This document shows, piece after piece, positions 39,207 through 47,852 of a stretch of DNA of 64,000 nt. Position 1 is the stretch's first letter. Every line of letters begins with the position of its first letter. Below the pieces are notes generated by a model. The model saw only the letters and a list, made by a program, of their open reading frames with translations. It had not been told where the DNA came from and did not search any database. Origin of the DNA: Leuconostoc citreum (GTDB taxonomy: Bacteria > Bacillota > Bacilli > Lactobacillales > Lactobacillaceae); contig NZ_PUFH01000002.1 of the NCBI RefSeq assembly GCF_004354555.1, positions 1 to 64,000 of the forward strand, read 5' to 3'. Made by a program: the position numbers and the translations under genes.

Positions 39207-40562
39207 CTTAGTAGCCTCAGCTAAGTGTTTTTGTAACCAAAAAAGCAGAAATAGTAGTAATGCGATGACAAAAAGTAGCCATAAAAATTGGTTTAAGCCA
39301 ACGGCAATGCCACCTTGGTTAGACCCCAATAATGCCGCCACTGTGGTACCCAGGGCACCCATAAACATTTGTGATGCTTGTAGAATAGCGTTGGCATCGT
39401 TTTGTTGAGCAATAGGCAATTGATCAACAGCTGCTGTCATACCGGTACTAAAAGCCATACTGCGACCAATAGTAAAAATAATATAACTAATTAAAATTAA
39501 TATAAATCCCAGACGATGTGTTAAAAGTGCCATGCCGAACAAACTGATGGTAAAAATACCATTCCCTAAAAAAATTAATTTAGTTGCGCCAACTTTATCA
39601 TATAATGACCCAAAATAAGGTGATAGAAAGGCACCAAATAATGTGCCTGGTAATAAAGCAAATCCGGCTAAGAAGCTAGTTGTGCCAGCACTAGCCTGCA
39701 AATAATTGGGAATTAATAAACTTAGGCCAAGATTGGCAAACATATAAAATGTGACAGGAATGAGTAACAGTGTGAATGTTTGCGATTTAAATAGTCTGAT
39801 ATTGAGAAATACTTTCTGACTATGTTGAGATTTATAAATAAAAGCAGTCACTGAAATAATGGCTAGGATTAAAAATAATATATTTAACCGCCCTGTTTCT
39901 AGTTGGTTGACGACTAATAATCCGGTGATTAAGGCAATAGCTAATAATGAAAACGCGATGAAATCAAATGAAAGATGCTTATTTTGTTTTGCTACATGAG
40001 CAATATTATGCCAGCCAAGTAATAAAGAGGCTATTGGAATTACTAATAACGTAAAGAAAATAGCCCGCCAGCCTAAAGTTTCAATCAAGGCGCCACCATA
40101 GGTAGGGCCAAAAGAAGGCGCCAAACTAATTACCATGGCACCAATACCCATCCATACACCAATTTTTGGTTTAGGAATAAGCGAGAGAACTAAATTAAAC
40201 ATGAGTGGCATAGCAAGTCCGGCTGCTATGCCCTCCAATACACGACCGAGAAGTAATATTGCCAAGCTGTTAGCAAAGCCGGCACATATTGTACCACCAA
40301 TGAATAATAGATTGGCAGTTAGCCATATTCGCCTGGCGCCAAAGCGGTTGGTTAAGTAGGCACTTGTTGTCATAGTCACAGTAACAGCTAAAAGGTAAGC
40401 GGTTGTTACCCATTGTATGTTATTAAGAGATGTATGAAAAACTTGCGTTAGTTTTGGAAAAGTGACATTCATAGCTGTTTCTATCATAATGCCGCCGGCT
40501 GCCAGTAAGGCAACGGAAATGATAGCTAGAACATGCTGCTTAGGAACTACTGTTGTAGCCAT
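39204..40562 (-). CDS. MFS drug efflux transporter (DHA2-like)
   Basis: This 452-residue protein has about 12-14 membrane helices with DHA-family motifs: YLLAVTVTMTTSAYLTNRFGARR (motif A, about 55-77), RVLEGIAAGLAMPL (motif B) and PSFGPTYGGALIETLGWRAIF (motif C), typical of proton-driven multidrug exporters of the EmrB/LmrB kind. It follows the marR gene by 3 bases and is presumably repressed by MarR. The substrate is unknown. Confidence 0.9.
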   Translation of the reverse strand: MATTVVPKQHVLAIISVALLAAGGIMIETAMNVTFPKLTQVFHTSLNNIQWVTTAYLLAVTVTMTTSAYLTNRFGARRIWLTANLLFIGGTICAGFANSLAILLLGRVLEGIAAGLAMPLMFNLVLSLIPKPKIGVWMGIGAMVISLAPSFGPTYGGALIETLGWRAIFFTLLVIPIASLLLGWHNIAHVAKQNKHLSFDFIAFSLLAIALITGLLVVNQLETGRLNILFLILAIISVTAFIYKSQHSQKVFLNIRLFKSQTFTLLLIPVTFYMFANLGLSLLIPNYLQASAGTTSFLAGFALLPGTLFGAFLSPYFGSLYDKVGATKLIFLGNGIFTISLFGMALLTHRLGFILILISYIIFTIGRSMAFSTGMTAAVDQLPIAQQNDANAILQASQMFMGALGTTVAALLGSNQGGIAVGLNQFLWLLFVIALLLFLLFWLQKHLAEATK

Positions 40563-40565
40563 AAA

Positions 40566-40994
40566 TTATTTCTCCTTTTGCGTGACAGATTGACCGACCA
40601 TTTTTAAAAATTGTAAAATAACAGTTTGTTCAGCATCTGTAAAAGGGGCTAACATACGACTATCGTGTTCAGCAATGTAACCTTTGATGATGTCACTGAC
40701 CTCAAAACCGCGAGTCGTCAAATGAATTTCATTAATACGCTTATCTTTCGTACTCTTTTGACGTGTGATCAAGTTTTTGTTGGCCATGCGATCTAGCATA
40801 ACAGTGACTGTGGAACCTTGAATATTAAATTCTTGCTCAATATCATGCTGAGTCGTCACGCGACTCGCGTTACTGAGATAATCAATTATAGTCATTTGAA
40901 CGGCTGTCAGGCCGTGAGGTTGAGCAATTGCATCTAAATCTCGCATGAGTGATGTATGCGCGATTTTGAGTAATTTACCAATTGATTCTGTCAT
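40566..40994 (-). CDS. MarR-family transcriptional regulator
   Basis: This 142-residue protein has the MarR winged helix: LTAVQMTIIDYLSNAS, QHDIEQEFNIQGSTVTVMLDRM (recognition helix) and ITRQKSTKDKRINEIHLTTRG (wing). It heads an operon with an MFS efflux gene. A promoter (TTGCAC, 17 bp, TATAAT) lies upstream and a 42-bp perfect palindrome covers its -10 box, likely start site and the ribosome site, indicating autorepression. Confidence 0.92.
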   Translation of the reverse strand: MTESIGKLLKIAHTSLMRDLDAIAQPHGLTAVQMTIIDYLSNASRVTTQHDIEQEFNIQGSTVTVMLDRMANKNLITRQKSTKDKRINEIHLTTRGFEVSDIIKGYIAEHDSRMLAPFTDAEQTVILQFLKMVGQSVTQKEK

Positions 40995-41003
40995 GAAGTA
41001 TAC

Positions 41004-41045
41004 CCCTTTATAATAATTAGTTAGCTAACTAATTATTATAAAGGG
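41004..41045. promoter_or_regulatory. 42-bp perfect palindrome, MarR operator/promoter
   Basis: Each 21-base half is the exact reverse complement of the other; the centre is TAGTTAGCTAACTA and each strand contains TATAAT. For the leftward marR transcript the promoter is TTGCAC, 17 bases, TATAAT. The 3' end of the palindrome supplies the AAAGGG of the marR ribosome site. Confidence 0.85.
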
Positions 41046-41224
41046 TTTACTCCCCCAGTGCAAGTCTGACAGTGTTGAAAGTAGTGTATTTTATCACATA
41101 GTTTAGATAAAGTCACTAATCTATTTAAACTTGGAAGAGTTGAAATTTCTAATCAAACAATTTGATAGAATAGTTTTTGGGGAGCTGAACGACAAGTGAA
41201 GCATTATCATCAAACTAGGGGTTT

Positions 41225-41294
41225 TCCTATACAACGCATCTACTGAGCCTACACGATAGGCTATTACTTGAGATGTAGGGTATAGGATTTTTTT
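41225..41294 (+). ncRNA. Structured RNA with intrinsic terminator
   Basis: TCCTATAC (41225-41232) pairs with GTATAGGA (41280-41287); inside, CATCT (41237-41241) pairs with AGATG (41271-41275), and AGCCTA (41246-41251) pairs with TAGGCT (41257-41262) around a CACGA loop. Seven Ts follow. It ends 27 bases before a small membrane-protein ORF, so it could be an attenuator leader or the end of a small RNA. No known riboswitch class is recognised. Confidence 0.5.
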
Positions 41295-41321
41295 AATTTA
41301 TAGTATAAATGAGGGCGGTTG

Positions 41322-41525
41322 ATGTTTGGAAATCGAGAAAAATTTATTGAGAAGAGTAAACAAGGCGTTGGAATTTTAACCGTCACAATTTTAATCGTGA
41401 TTATTGTTTCTTGCCAAGGTATATTTTTAGGTTGTTTATTAATACCGCGAATAACATTATTATTGCAGATTAGCTTTACAGGATTAAATGTTTTGTTTGG
41501 TGTACTACTTGCTTATTTGAGCTGA
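41322..41525 (+). CDS. Small membrane protein of unknown function
   Basis: This 67-residue protein has a charged N terminus (FGNREKFIEKSKQG) and two hydrophobic helices at about 17-38 and 42-65. The ATG at 41322 follows GAGGGCGG. It lies directly downstream of the structured RNA and ends before a strong terminator, so it is probably a single-gene unit controlled by that leader. No family is recognised. Confidence 0.55.
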   Translation: MFGNREKFIEKSKQGVGILTVTILIVIIVSCQGIFLGCLLIPRITLLLQISFTGLNVLFGVLLAYLS

Positions 41526-41554
41526 TTACGTTTCTAAAGGATTAGCATAAGCAA

Positions 41555-41587
41555 TAAAAAAGAATGTGCTTGGCACATTCTTTTTTT
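41555..41587. terminator. Terminator between small membrane protein and DUF975 gene
   Basis: AAAAAAGAATGTGC, loop CTTG-like, GCACATTCTTTTTT, serving both convergent genes. Confidence 0.88.
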
Positions 41588-42350
41588 ATAAGACGGTATT
41601 TTGTTCGGTTGGTGGGAGTAATTCGCGAAGGGCAATGTAGAATTCAGCACGAATAGCTAGCGTGTATGGTAAAACAAAAATATTTGCCAAACCAAAAGTG
41701 ATTAGTGTGACAAAGTACCAACCAATCAAGCTTAAATACATGATAAATAGTTGTCCTTTGAAACCATACATCATCTTTCTTGATTCAGAGATGTAAGTGT
41801 TGGCTGTCTTAATTTCTCGACCATGGCGTAAATCATCGCGATATAAATATATTGCTTGCGAATAAGATAGACTTTTAATAATACCAGGGACGATGAATAA
41901 TAGTGACCAAAGTATGGTATAAATAGCACGTAGTAGCGCAATTTTAAAGTTCATACTTGTGAGTAATTGAAAGCCAGCTTTAATTGGGTGTTCTGGTGTG
42001 ACATTGGTTTCATGCCAATCAATAAATCCGCTAACCGAACTTTCCGTAAAGAACGTTGCGACGGCACTCATTACAGCACTGATGACGAGCAGAAATGCAG
42101 CAATAACAAGAGAAACTAATAATATAGTGGGCCAGTTGTCTTGTAAAAAATGATTGATTTCATGTGGGACATTTGTATAATCACTGTTGTCTAACATGCG
42201 ATCATCAGTAAAGTTAGTAGTGCGGTTATGGTTAGACATAACACTTAATACTGTTAAAATCATTGGTACAAGTGAGACTAAAAAGGCTGCTTTGAAATGC
42301 TTTGTCACACGAGCCCAAGCAATAGTTTTAATATTTCTATTATTTGGCAT
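41586..42350 (-). CDS. DUF975-family membrane protein
   Basis: This 254-residue protein has about five or six membrane helices and the DUF975 signatures: IPGIIKSLSYSQAIYLYRDD-like segment near 165-185, SRKMMYGFKGQLFIM near 205 and a C-terminal LPYTLAIRAEFYIAL. DUF975 proteins are common in lactic acid bacteria, with no assigned function. The predicted product is otherwise normal in length. It runs leftward into a shared terminator. Confidence 0.82.
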   Translation of the reverse strand: MPNNRNIKTIAWARVTKHFKAAFLVSLVPMILTVLSVMSNHNRTTNFTDDRMLDNSDYTNVPHEINHFLQDNWPTILLVSLVIAAFLLVISAVMSAVATFFTESSVSGFIDWHETNVTPEHPIKAGFQLLTSMNFKIALLRAIYTILWSLLFIVPGIIKSLSYSQAIYLYRDDLRHGREIKTANTYISESRKMMYGFKGQLFIMYLSLIGWYFVTLITFGLANIFVLPYTLAIRAEFYIALRELLPPTEQNTVL

Positions 42351-42423
42351 ACATCAACCTCAAACTTTCTCTTTGTCACACAATTGTAACAATTATAAGA
42401 AGGAAAATCAACGTATAGCTGGT

Positions 42424-43362
42424 TTATTCTCGAATTGATAACATAATAATACCAAAAACCATAAGACATAGACCGGCTAACTGGGCTGGTGTCGGGAGCG
42501 CATGGCCGAGGAATAATAGACTGAGTAAAACAGAAAAAATAACTTCCATAGCTTGTGTCGCTTCAACAGCAGCTAGACTTTTCATATCGTGAACAGCTAA
42601 TTGTGTTGCACCAAAAAAAAGAACAGTAGCAATCACGCCGGAACACAGTGCGACAATGAATGTGTTAAGCAACTGTGGTGCGGATGGCAAGCCAACCTGA
42701 GTATATGATAAAGTAGCGATAATAAGCCAAGTCGGGTACGAACAAATTAACATTGCTAATACTTTTTCAGAAGCAGTGACAGTCCCATCTGTCGTGGCCA
42801 TGATTTGTCTATTGCCAAGTGGATAAGCAACTGCTGCTAGCATGATAGCAATAATCGCGAATAGTAACGGGGCAATGTGTTTTAAGTGAGTAATATAACT
42901 GGCGACAGTTAAGAACACTCCAACAAGAATGATAACCATCCATGGGATTGCTTTGGTTGGGATTTTTAATCGAACGTAGCCGCTTTGTTGTGTTTTGACA
43001 CGCACCAATGGTGTAGTTAAAACGCCAAAGATGATAGTCAATTGCCAAGTAGCAGATATCAGCCATCCTGGCAGATAGTTAACAGCCCAACACAAAGGCA
43101 CATAAAATAAAACAAAACAAACCTGAGACCAGATGAACCAGGATTTCATATCGCGTTTGATAATACCCAGAACATGTCTCACATTTGAGCCAAATAGTTT
43201 ATTGACAATTAACATTAAGGGCAGCATCCATAAGTACCGTAAAGCAGCGGTGTAGCCCCAATAGCCGTGAGCATTGGCCATAACTTCATTAACAACAAAG
43301 GTAATTGAAAAAAAGAAGGCAGATATAATTCCTAGTGTAATGGCTTTAAAACGAATCGACAT
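42424..43362 (-). CDS. DMT-superfamily multidrug efflux transporter
   Basis: This 312-residue protein has about ten membrane helices, beginning with ITLGIISAFFFSITFVVNEV and ending in VFGIIMLSI. The pattern fits the multidrug resistance efflux family within the drug/metabolite transporters. An Xre-TetR regulator is encoded directly upstream on the same strand, separated by a terminator, and may control it. The substrate is unknown. Confidence 0.8.
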   Translation of the reverse strand: MSIRFKAITLGIISAFFFSITFVVNEVMANAHGYWGYTAALRYLWMLPLMLIVNKLFGSNVRHVLGIIKRDMKSWFIWSQVCFVLFYVPLCWAVNYLPGWLISATWQLTIIFGVLTTPLVRVKTQQSGYVRLKIPTKAIPWMVIILVGVFLTVASYITHLKHIAPLLFAIIAIMLAAVAYPLGNRQIMATTDGTVTASEKVLAMLICSYPTWLIIATLSYTQVGLPSAPQLLNTFIVALCSGVIATVLFFGATQLAVHDMKSLAAVEATQAMEVIFSVLLSLLFLGHALPTPAQLAGLCLMVFGIIMLSIRE

Positions 43363-43417
43363 GGTAAGCTCCTAAAAAATAAAAATTTAGTAAAAGTAAT
43401 ATGCTATTCATTTTAGC

Positions 43418-43459
43418 AAAAAGATTCAACATGTTGACATTCACAAGTTGAATCTTTTT
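43418..43459. terminator. Terminator after second Xre-TetR gene
   Basis: AAAAAGATTCAAC and GTTGAATCTTTTT form a perfect 13-bp stem around a 16-base loop at the end of the regulator gene. Confidence 0.85.
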
Positions 43460-44235
43460 CAAGGACAGATGAGCTTAATAATAGGTGTTCTTGTCAGGTG
43501 TAAAAAAGTTTGGCGAAATTGATCGGGTGGTGTGGGAACTGGTTGTGTGAGCCAAGTTGAAATAATCGATAGGGTTGTCTTGACTGTGAGTTCGATGGCG
43601 AATTTACGAGAGACTGGTGCTGTTGTAATGTCATAGTTATCAAAAAAGGGTGCGGCCCATTTTTGATAACTATTTTTAAGAAAAGTGAGCCATTCACCAT
43701 TAGCGTAGTGACCAGTATATAAGATTTTGAGCGTATGATTATGTTGATAGAGAACTGGTAATACAGCATCTGCAATCATCATAAGAGGATCATCATCACT
43801 GTAATTATCAAGTGCTGCAATGACTTGTGCATCGATTTGTTGGGCAATATATTGTAAAATTGCTGACGGTGAATTGAACAATGTAATGGCATGTTCATAG
43901 TCGATGCCGGATTCAGCAATAATTAAATCAATTGTACTGTATTGGCCGTTATGACGATGAAGTAAAGTTAGGAATGCCTCAACAATAAGTTGACGCTCGG
44001 CTGCATGCTCACGATTGGCTTGTTCACCGTCAAGAGCAGACAGTAATTGTGTTAACGGCACATCAAAAGTATTTGCAATAATGCTGAGTGCTGTTACCGG
44101 AGGGATACTAATACCCCGTTCCCAGTTAGAGACAGTTTGTCGGGAAACAAATATTTTTTCTGCAAAATCTACTTGTGTGAGGTTTTGCTTGGTGCGTATA
44201 TTTTGTAAAGTATGTTGTATAGTATTAAATTTCAT
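43459..44235 (-). CDS. Xre-TetR fusion transcriptional regulator
   Basis: The first 65 residues are an Xre helix-turn-helix (LTQVDFAEKIFVSRQTVSNW). From about 82 comes a TetR-type unit (LIVEAFLTLLHRHNGQYST, IDLIIAESGIDYEHAITLF, NSPSAILQYIAQQID) and then a helical effector domain with VLPVLYQHNHTLKILYTGHY, a segment matched by LYQKKDALHILYTRPYIRG in the paralogue at 38325-39062. The protein has 258 residues. It is upstream of a DMT efflux gene. Two DNA-binding folds in one chain is unusual; whether both bind DNA is unknown. Confidence 0.82.
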   Translation of the reverse strand: MKFNTIQHTLQNIRTKQNLTQVDFAEKIFVSRQTVSNWERGISIPPVTALSIIANTFDVPLTQLLSALDGEQANREHAAERQLIVEAFLTLLHRHNGQYSTIDLIIAESGIDYEHAITLFNSPSAILQYIAQQIDAQVIAALDNYSDDDPLMMIADAVLPVLYQHNHTLKILYTGHYANGEWLTFLKNSYQKWAAPFFDNYDITTAPVSRKFAIELTVKTTLSIISTWLTQPVPTPPDQFRQTFLHLTRTPIIKLICP

Positions 44236-44375
44236 AAAACCCTTCCCAATCAGAACCTAATTATAACAAGAAATAATCGGTCTGTCATAAAACAGATAAA
44301 CGTTTATCATTAAAAAGATCAGTTGTTATTATTGTGATAAAAATTTGAAAAATCACATATCTTAATATTTTCTGG

Positions 44376-44600
44376 TATAATGAAGACATCATCAGTTGAT
44401 AAAGACACAGATTGACGCGTTAAAGAAAGTTAGTGGTTGATGAGAACTAACCCGTCGCTGTGCTCGAGTTACACAACATAAAAACGTATGACGTATGCCG
44501 CGATAAGGCGTTATAAGTGGTAGGTCCGATGACTTACAATTTAGGTGGTACCACGGTTAAAACCGTCCTATAGTATTTATAGGGCGGTTTTTGCTATCCA
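44376..44600 (+). promoter_or_regulatory. tyrS: Tyrosine T-box leader of tyrS with promoter
   Basis: An extended -10 (TGGTATAAT) ends at 44381. The leader then holds a long stem I region, the T-box TTAGGTGGTACCACGG (44541-44556), and a terminator AAAACCGTCCTATA / TATAGGGCGGTTTT with T run (44560-44594). Uncharged tRNA-Tyr is expected to stabilise the antiterminator built on the T-box. A TAC in GAGTTACACAAC is the probable tyrosine specifier. This accounts for the gene-free 44236-44623 stretch. Confidence 0.92.
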
Positions 44601-44623
44601 CAAGAAGATATAGGGAGATGAAG

Positions 44624-45871
44624 ATGAATTTTATAGAAGATCTTAAATGGCGTGGTGCGTTAAATCAAATCACAGATGAAGCAGGATTATTAGAAGCTAT
44701 GGCTAGTGGCAAAGTTGGCGCTTACGTAGGTACTGATCCAACTGCCGATTCGCTGCATTTAGGACATTTGATTCCATTTATGGTATTAAAGCGCTTTCAA
44801 AATGCTGGTGGAAAAGCTGTTATTATTATTGGTGGCGCAACCGGGGCAATTGGTGATCCACGGCCAACAACTGAACGTCAGTTGTTATCGTCAGAACAAC
44901 TTGCAGAAAACGAAAAGGGTATTACAGCGCAAGTAACCAAGCTATTTGGCGATAATGATACGCGAATTGTTAACAATAATGATTGGCTTGGTCAGTTGAC
45001 ATTAACGGATTTTTTGCGTGATTATGGCAAGTTATTTTCAATCAATGTGATGTTGAAAAAAGATGTCGTGGCTTCGCGCTTAGAAACGGGTATTTCATTT
45101 ACTGAATTCACTTATCAAGTATTGCAAGGGATTGATTTCCATGAATTGTGGCGTCGTGAAGATGTGAAGTTGCAAATTGGTGGTTCTGATCAGTGGGGAA
45201 ATATCACATCAGGTATCGACTTAATTCACTCTTTGGAAGGTAATGAAGCAAAGGCCTTTGGTTTAACAATCCCGTTGATGACTGATTCAACAGGGAAGAA
45301 GTTTGGTAAGTCAGAAGGCAATGCTATTTGGTTGGATCCTAAAAAAACGTCGCCTTATACTTTCTACCAATTCTGGCTTAATCAAGGGGATGCAGATGTT
45401 GTGAAATATCTTAAGTATTTCACTTTCTTGGGTAGTGAAGAAATTGATGATTTGGCTGAAGCAGTGGCCACAAATCCTGGCGAACGTTTAGCGCAACGCC
45501 GATTGGCACAAGAAGTGACTAAATTTGTGCATGGCGAAGCTGCAGTTAAAGAAGCTGAAGATCTTTCAACTGCATTATTCAGTGGTAATGTGGCAACCTT
45601 ATCAGCAGCACAAATCGCTGATGCATTTGGTGGTGTGCCTAGTTTTGAGGCAGCAAACACTGTCAAAAATATTGTTGATTTCTTGGTTGATGGTGGTGTC
45701 GAAGCTTCAAAGCGTCAGGCACGTGAAGATGTGGCAAATGGCGCTATTAGTATTAATGGTGAAAAAGTAACAGATGTTGCAGCAGAGATTAATCCCTTGT
45801 CACATTATGATGGTCAATTTGTGTTAGTTCGACGTGGTAAGAAAAAATATTTCTTAGGTAAAATTAAGTAA
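44624..45871 (+). CDS. tyrS: Tyrosyl-tRNA synthetase
   Basis: TyrS charges tRNA-Tyr with tyrosine. The 415-residue protein has the class I HIGH motif as HLGHL, the KMSKS loop as KFGKSEG, the tyrosine pocket YQVLQGIDF and QIGGSDQWGNI, and a C-terminal S4 RNA-binding domain (EASKRQAREDVANGAISING). The ATG at 44624 is 6 bases after AGGGAG; the ATG two codons earlier abuts it. Expression is controlled by the upstream T-box. Confidence 0.97.
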   Translation: MNFIEDLKWRGALNQITDEAGLLEAMASGKVGAYVGTDPTADSLHLGHLIPFMVLKRFQNAGGKAVIIIGGATGAIGDPRPTTERQLLSSEQLAENEKGITAQVTKLFGDNDTRIVNNNDWLGQLTLTDFLRDYGKLFSINVMLKKDVVASRLETGISFTEFTYQVLQGIDFHELWRREDVKLQIGGSDQWGNITSGIDLIHSLEGNEAKAFGLTIPLMTDSTGKKFGKSEGNAIWLDPKKTSPYTFYQFWLNQGDADVVKYLKYFTFLGSEEIDDLAEAVATNPGERLAQRRLAQEVTKFVHGEAAVKEAEDLSTALFSGNVATLSAAQIADAFGGVPSFEAANTVKNIVDFLVDGGVEASKRQAREDVANGAISINGEKVTDVAAEINPLSHYDGQFVLVRRGKKKYFLGKIK

Positions 45872-45873
45872 AC

Positions 45874-45898
45874 AAAAGCACGCTTTTTGCGTGCTTTT
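45874..45898 (+). terminator. Terminator after tyrS
   Basis: AAAAGCACGC, loop TTTTT, GCGTGCTTTT. Confidence 0.85.
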
Positions 45899-45925
45899 AA
45901 TTTAAATTAAAAAGGAGCAAGACTG

Positions 45926-46915
45926 ATGAAAATAATAATGTATAACACAGTAAAAGAAGAATTACCCTTTGTTGATGAATGGGTGGCTAAAACGGGACAC
46001 GATGTTGTCAATGTGTACGAGCCACTAAACGTGGATAATGTTGCACAGGCGCAAAGTTTTGATGCAGTGACGACACAACAAACAACAGCCATACCAGCTC
46101 CTGTATACGAATCATTAGCAGGCTATGGGATTAAACAAATAGCTTTACGACAAGTTGGGTACGACGTATTTGATTTACCAGCCGCATTTGGGCAGCATAT
46201 TCGCTTATCAAACGTTGCTGCTTATTCACCACGTGCAATTGCAGAATATACGTTGACACAATTACTTAATATTTTGCGGCACAATAAAAAATTTGATCGT
46301 GCCATGGCGACAGGGGACTACACGTGGGCAGCCGGCGGTCAAGCAAGAGAAATTTATCAGATGACAGTGGCAATCATCGGAGTCGGCCGTATTGGAACAG
46401 CATTAGCACAGATGCTACATGCCTTGGGTGCAAATGTGCTTGGGGTTGACCCTGTGTATCGTGCGCAAAACGAGGCATTTTTAGAATATACTTCATTAGA
46501 TGATGCTTTGTCTCGCGCCAATGTTATTAGTTTTCACACACCATTGAATGATGAAACACGGGGATTAGCGAATCAAAACTTTTTTGATAAAATACAGCCA
46601 GGAACAATTATGCTGAACATGGCACGCGGCGAAATTGTTGACATGGCCGCATTAGAATCTAGTTTACTATCAGGACAATTATACGGTGCTGCATTTGATG
46701 TGGCACCTAACGAAAATGATTTTATGGATCAAAAACAAGCAGTTGCTGATTTGCCAGAAAATATTCAACGTCTAACGCAATTAGACAATTTTTATTTGTC
46801 ACCACATATAGCTTTTTATACTAATACCGCTATTAAAAACATGGTAGAAATGGCACTAAATGACGCAGTGACATTGGCACGCGGTGGCTACACAGAAAAT
46901 GAAATTTTGAGGTAA
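45926..46915 (+). CDS. D-2-hydroxyacid dehydrogenase (D-lactate dehydrogenase-like)
   Basis: This 329-residue NAD-dependent enzyme interconverts 2-oxo acids and D-2-hydroxy acids. It has substrate-binding LRQVGYDVFDL near 74, the Rossmann motif VAIIGVGRIGTALAQML, and the Arg-Glu-His catalytic set in NMARGEIVD, DVAPNENDF and SPHIAFYT. The last motif is characteristic of the D-LDH/D-hydroxyisocaproate branch. Pyruvate or a branched 2-oxo acid may be the substrate. It is 4 bases from the next dehydrogenase gene, which suggests joint 2-oxo/3-hydroxy acid metabolism instead of the main lactate route. Confidence 0.88.
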   Translation: MKIIMYNTVKEELPFVDEWVAKTGHDVVNVYEPLNVDNVAQAQSFDAVTTQQTTAIPAPVYESLAGYGIKQIALRQVGYDVFDLPAAFGQHIRLSNVAAYSPRAIAEYTLTQLLNILRHNKKFDRAMATGDYTWAAGGQAREIYQMTVAIIGVGRIGTALAQMLHALGANVLGVDPVYRAQNEAFLEYTSLDDALSRANVISFHTPLNDETRGLANQNFFDKIQPGTIMLNMARGEIVDMAALESSLLSGQLYGAAFDVAPNENDFMDQKQAVADLPENIQRLTQLDNFYLSPHIAFYTNTAIKNMVEMALNDAVTLARGGYTENEILR

Positions 46916-46919
46916 AAAT

Positions 46920-47783
46920 ATGAAAATAGGATTTGTTGGCACGGGCGTTATGGGGACGGGCGTAATTAATAATTTCTTAAAAGCTGGGCATGAAGTCACT
47001 GTGTATAATCGAACACGTGCCAAGGCGAATGACGTCCTGGCGCATGGCGCACACTGGGCAAATTCACCGGCAAATGTAACGCGTGCATCCGAGATAACAT
47101 TTACGATGGTAGGTTATCCTAAAGATGTCGAAACAGTCTGGCTAGGGCCAGAAGGTGTATTTGCCGGTGCGAAAGAAAACGACATTTTAATTGATATGAC
47201 AACCTCGACACCCCGATTGGCTGAGACTTTATTTAAAAGGGGTGAACAGCAAGGCGTACATGTACTCGATGCACCAGTGTCGGGTGGCGATGTTGGTGCG
47301 AAAAATGGCACATTATCTATTATGGTAGGCGGAGACAAAGCTATATTTGAACGGATAATGCCTGTTCTTAAAGCCATAGGAACCCAAATTATTCATGTTG
47401 GTTCAGCTGGTAAAGGACAACACATGAAAATGAGTAATAACATTGGTGTGGCTGCAACCGTTCTGGGAATGGCGGAGTCAATGGCTTATGCGCAAGCAGC
47501 CGGTTTAAATTTGTCAGATGCCTACCAAGTATGGGCTAATGGCGCCGCTGGTTCATGGTCTATTACCAATTATATGCCACGTGTGTTAAACGATGATTTT
47601 AAAGCCGGTTTCTATGTGAAACATTTATTGAAAGATTTACGCATTGCATTAGATGCGGCAGCCGAAATGCAAGTGCAACTACCAGAGACAGTACTTGCTG
47701 AGCAATTATTCACTAAATTAAATCAAGAACATGGGGATGAAGGTGTCCAAGCAATTGTCAAGTTATGGACATCGTTAACTTAA
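46920..47783 (+). CDS. Beta-hydroxyacid dehydrogenase (3-hydroxyisobutyrate DH family)
   Basis: This 287-residue enzyme has the N-terminal GFVGTGVMGTGV dinucleotide motif, the substrate-binding DAPVSGGDVGAKNGTL and the catalytic Lys in GKGQHMKMSNN, the three signatures of the beta-hydroxyacid dehydrogenase family. Substrates could be 3-hydroxyisobutyrate, tartronate semialdehyde or a similar compound. It is co-transcribed with the D-2-hydroxyacid dehydrogenase and ends against a parS site. Confidence 0.88.
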   Translation: MKIGFVGTGVMGTGVINNFLKAGHEVTVYNRTRAKANDVLAHGAHWANSPANVTRASEITFTMVGYPKDVETVWLGPEGVFAGAKENDILIDMTTSTPRLAETLFKRGEQQGVHVLDAPVSGGDVGAKNGTLSIMVGGDKAIFERIMPVLKAIGTQIIHVGSAGKGQHMKMSNNIGVAATVLGMAESMAYAQAAGLNLSDAYQVWANGAAGSWSITNYMPRVLNDDFKAGFYVKHLLKDLRIALDAAAEMQVQLPETVLAEQLFTKLNQEHGDEGVQAIVKLWTSLT

Positions 47784-47799
47784 CGTTTCACGTGAAACA
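47784..47799. other. parS site after hydroxyacid dehydrogenase gene
   Basis: CGTTTCACGTGAAACA differs from the 16-bp parS consensus only at the first base. Confidence 0.8.
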
Positions 47800-47852
47800 A
47801 TTAAAAAAAACACAGGAGTTCGCTGTCAATAAGTGCCACTCAAGTTATCATT

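Larger units (their letters stand above)
40995..41321. other. Intergenic region with operator and structured RNA
   Basis: This 327-base region holds the marR promoter and palindrome at its left end and a compact RNA fold with a T run at 41225-41294. No further gene is seen. Confidence 0.6.
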
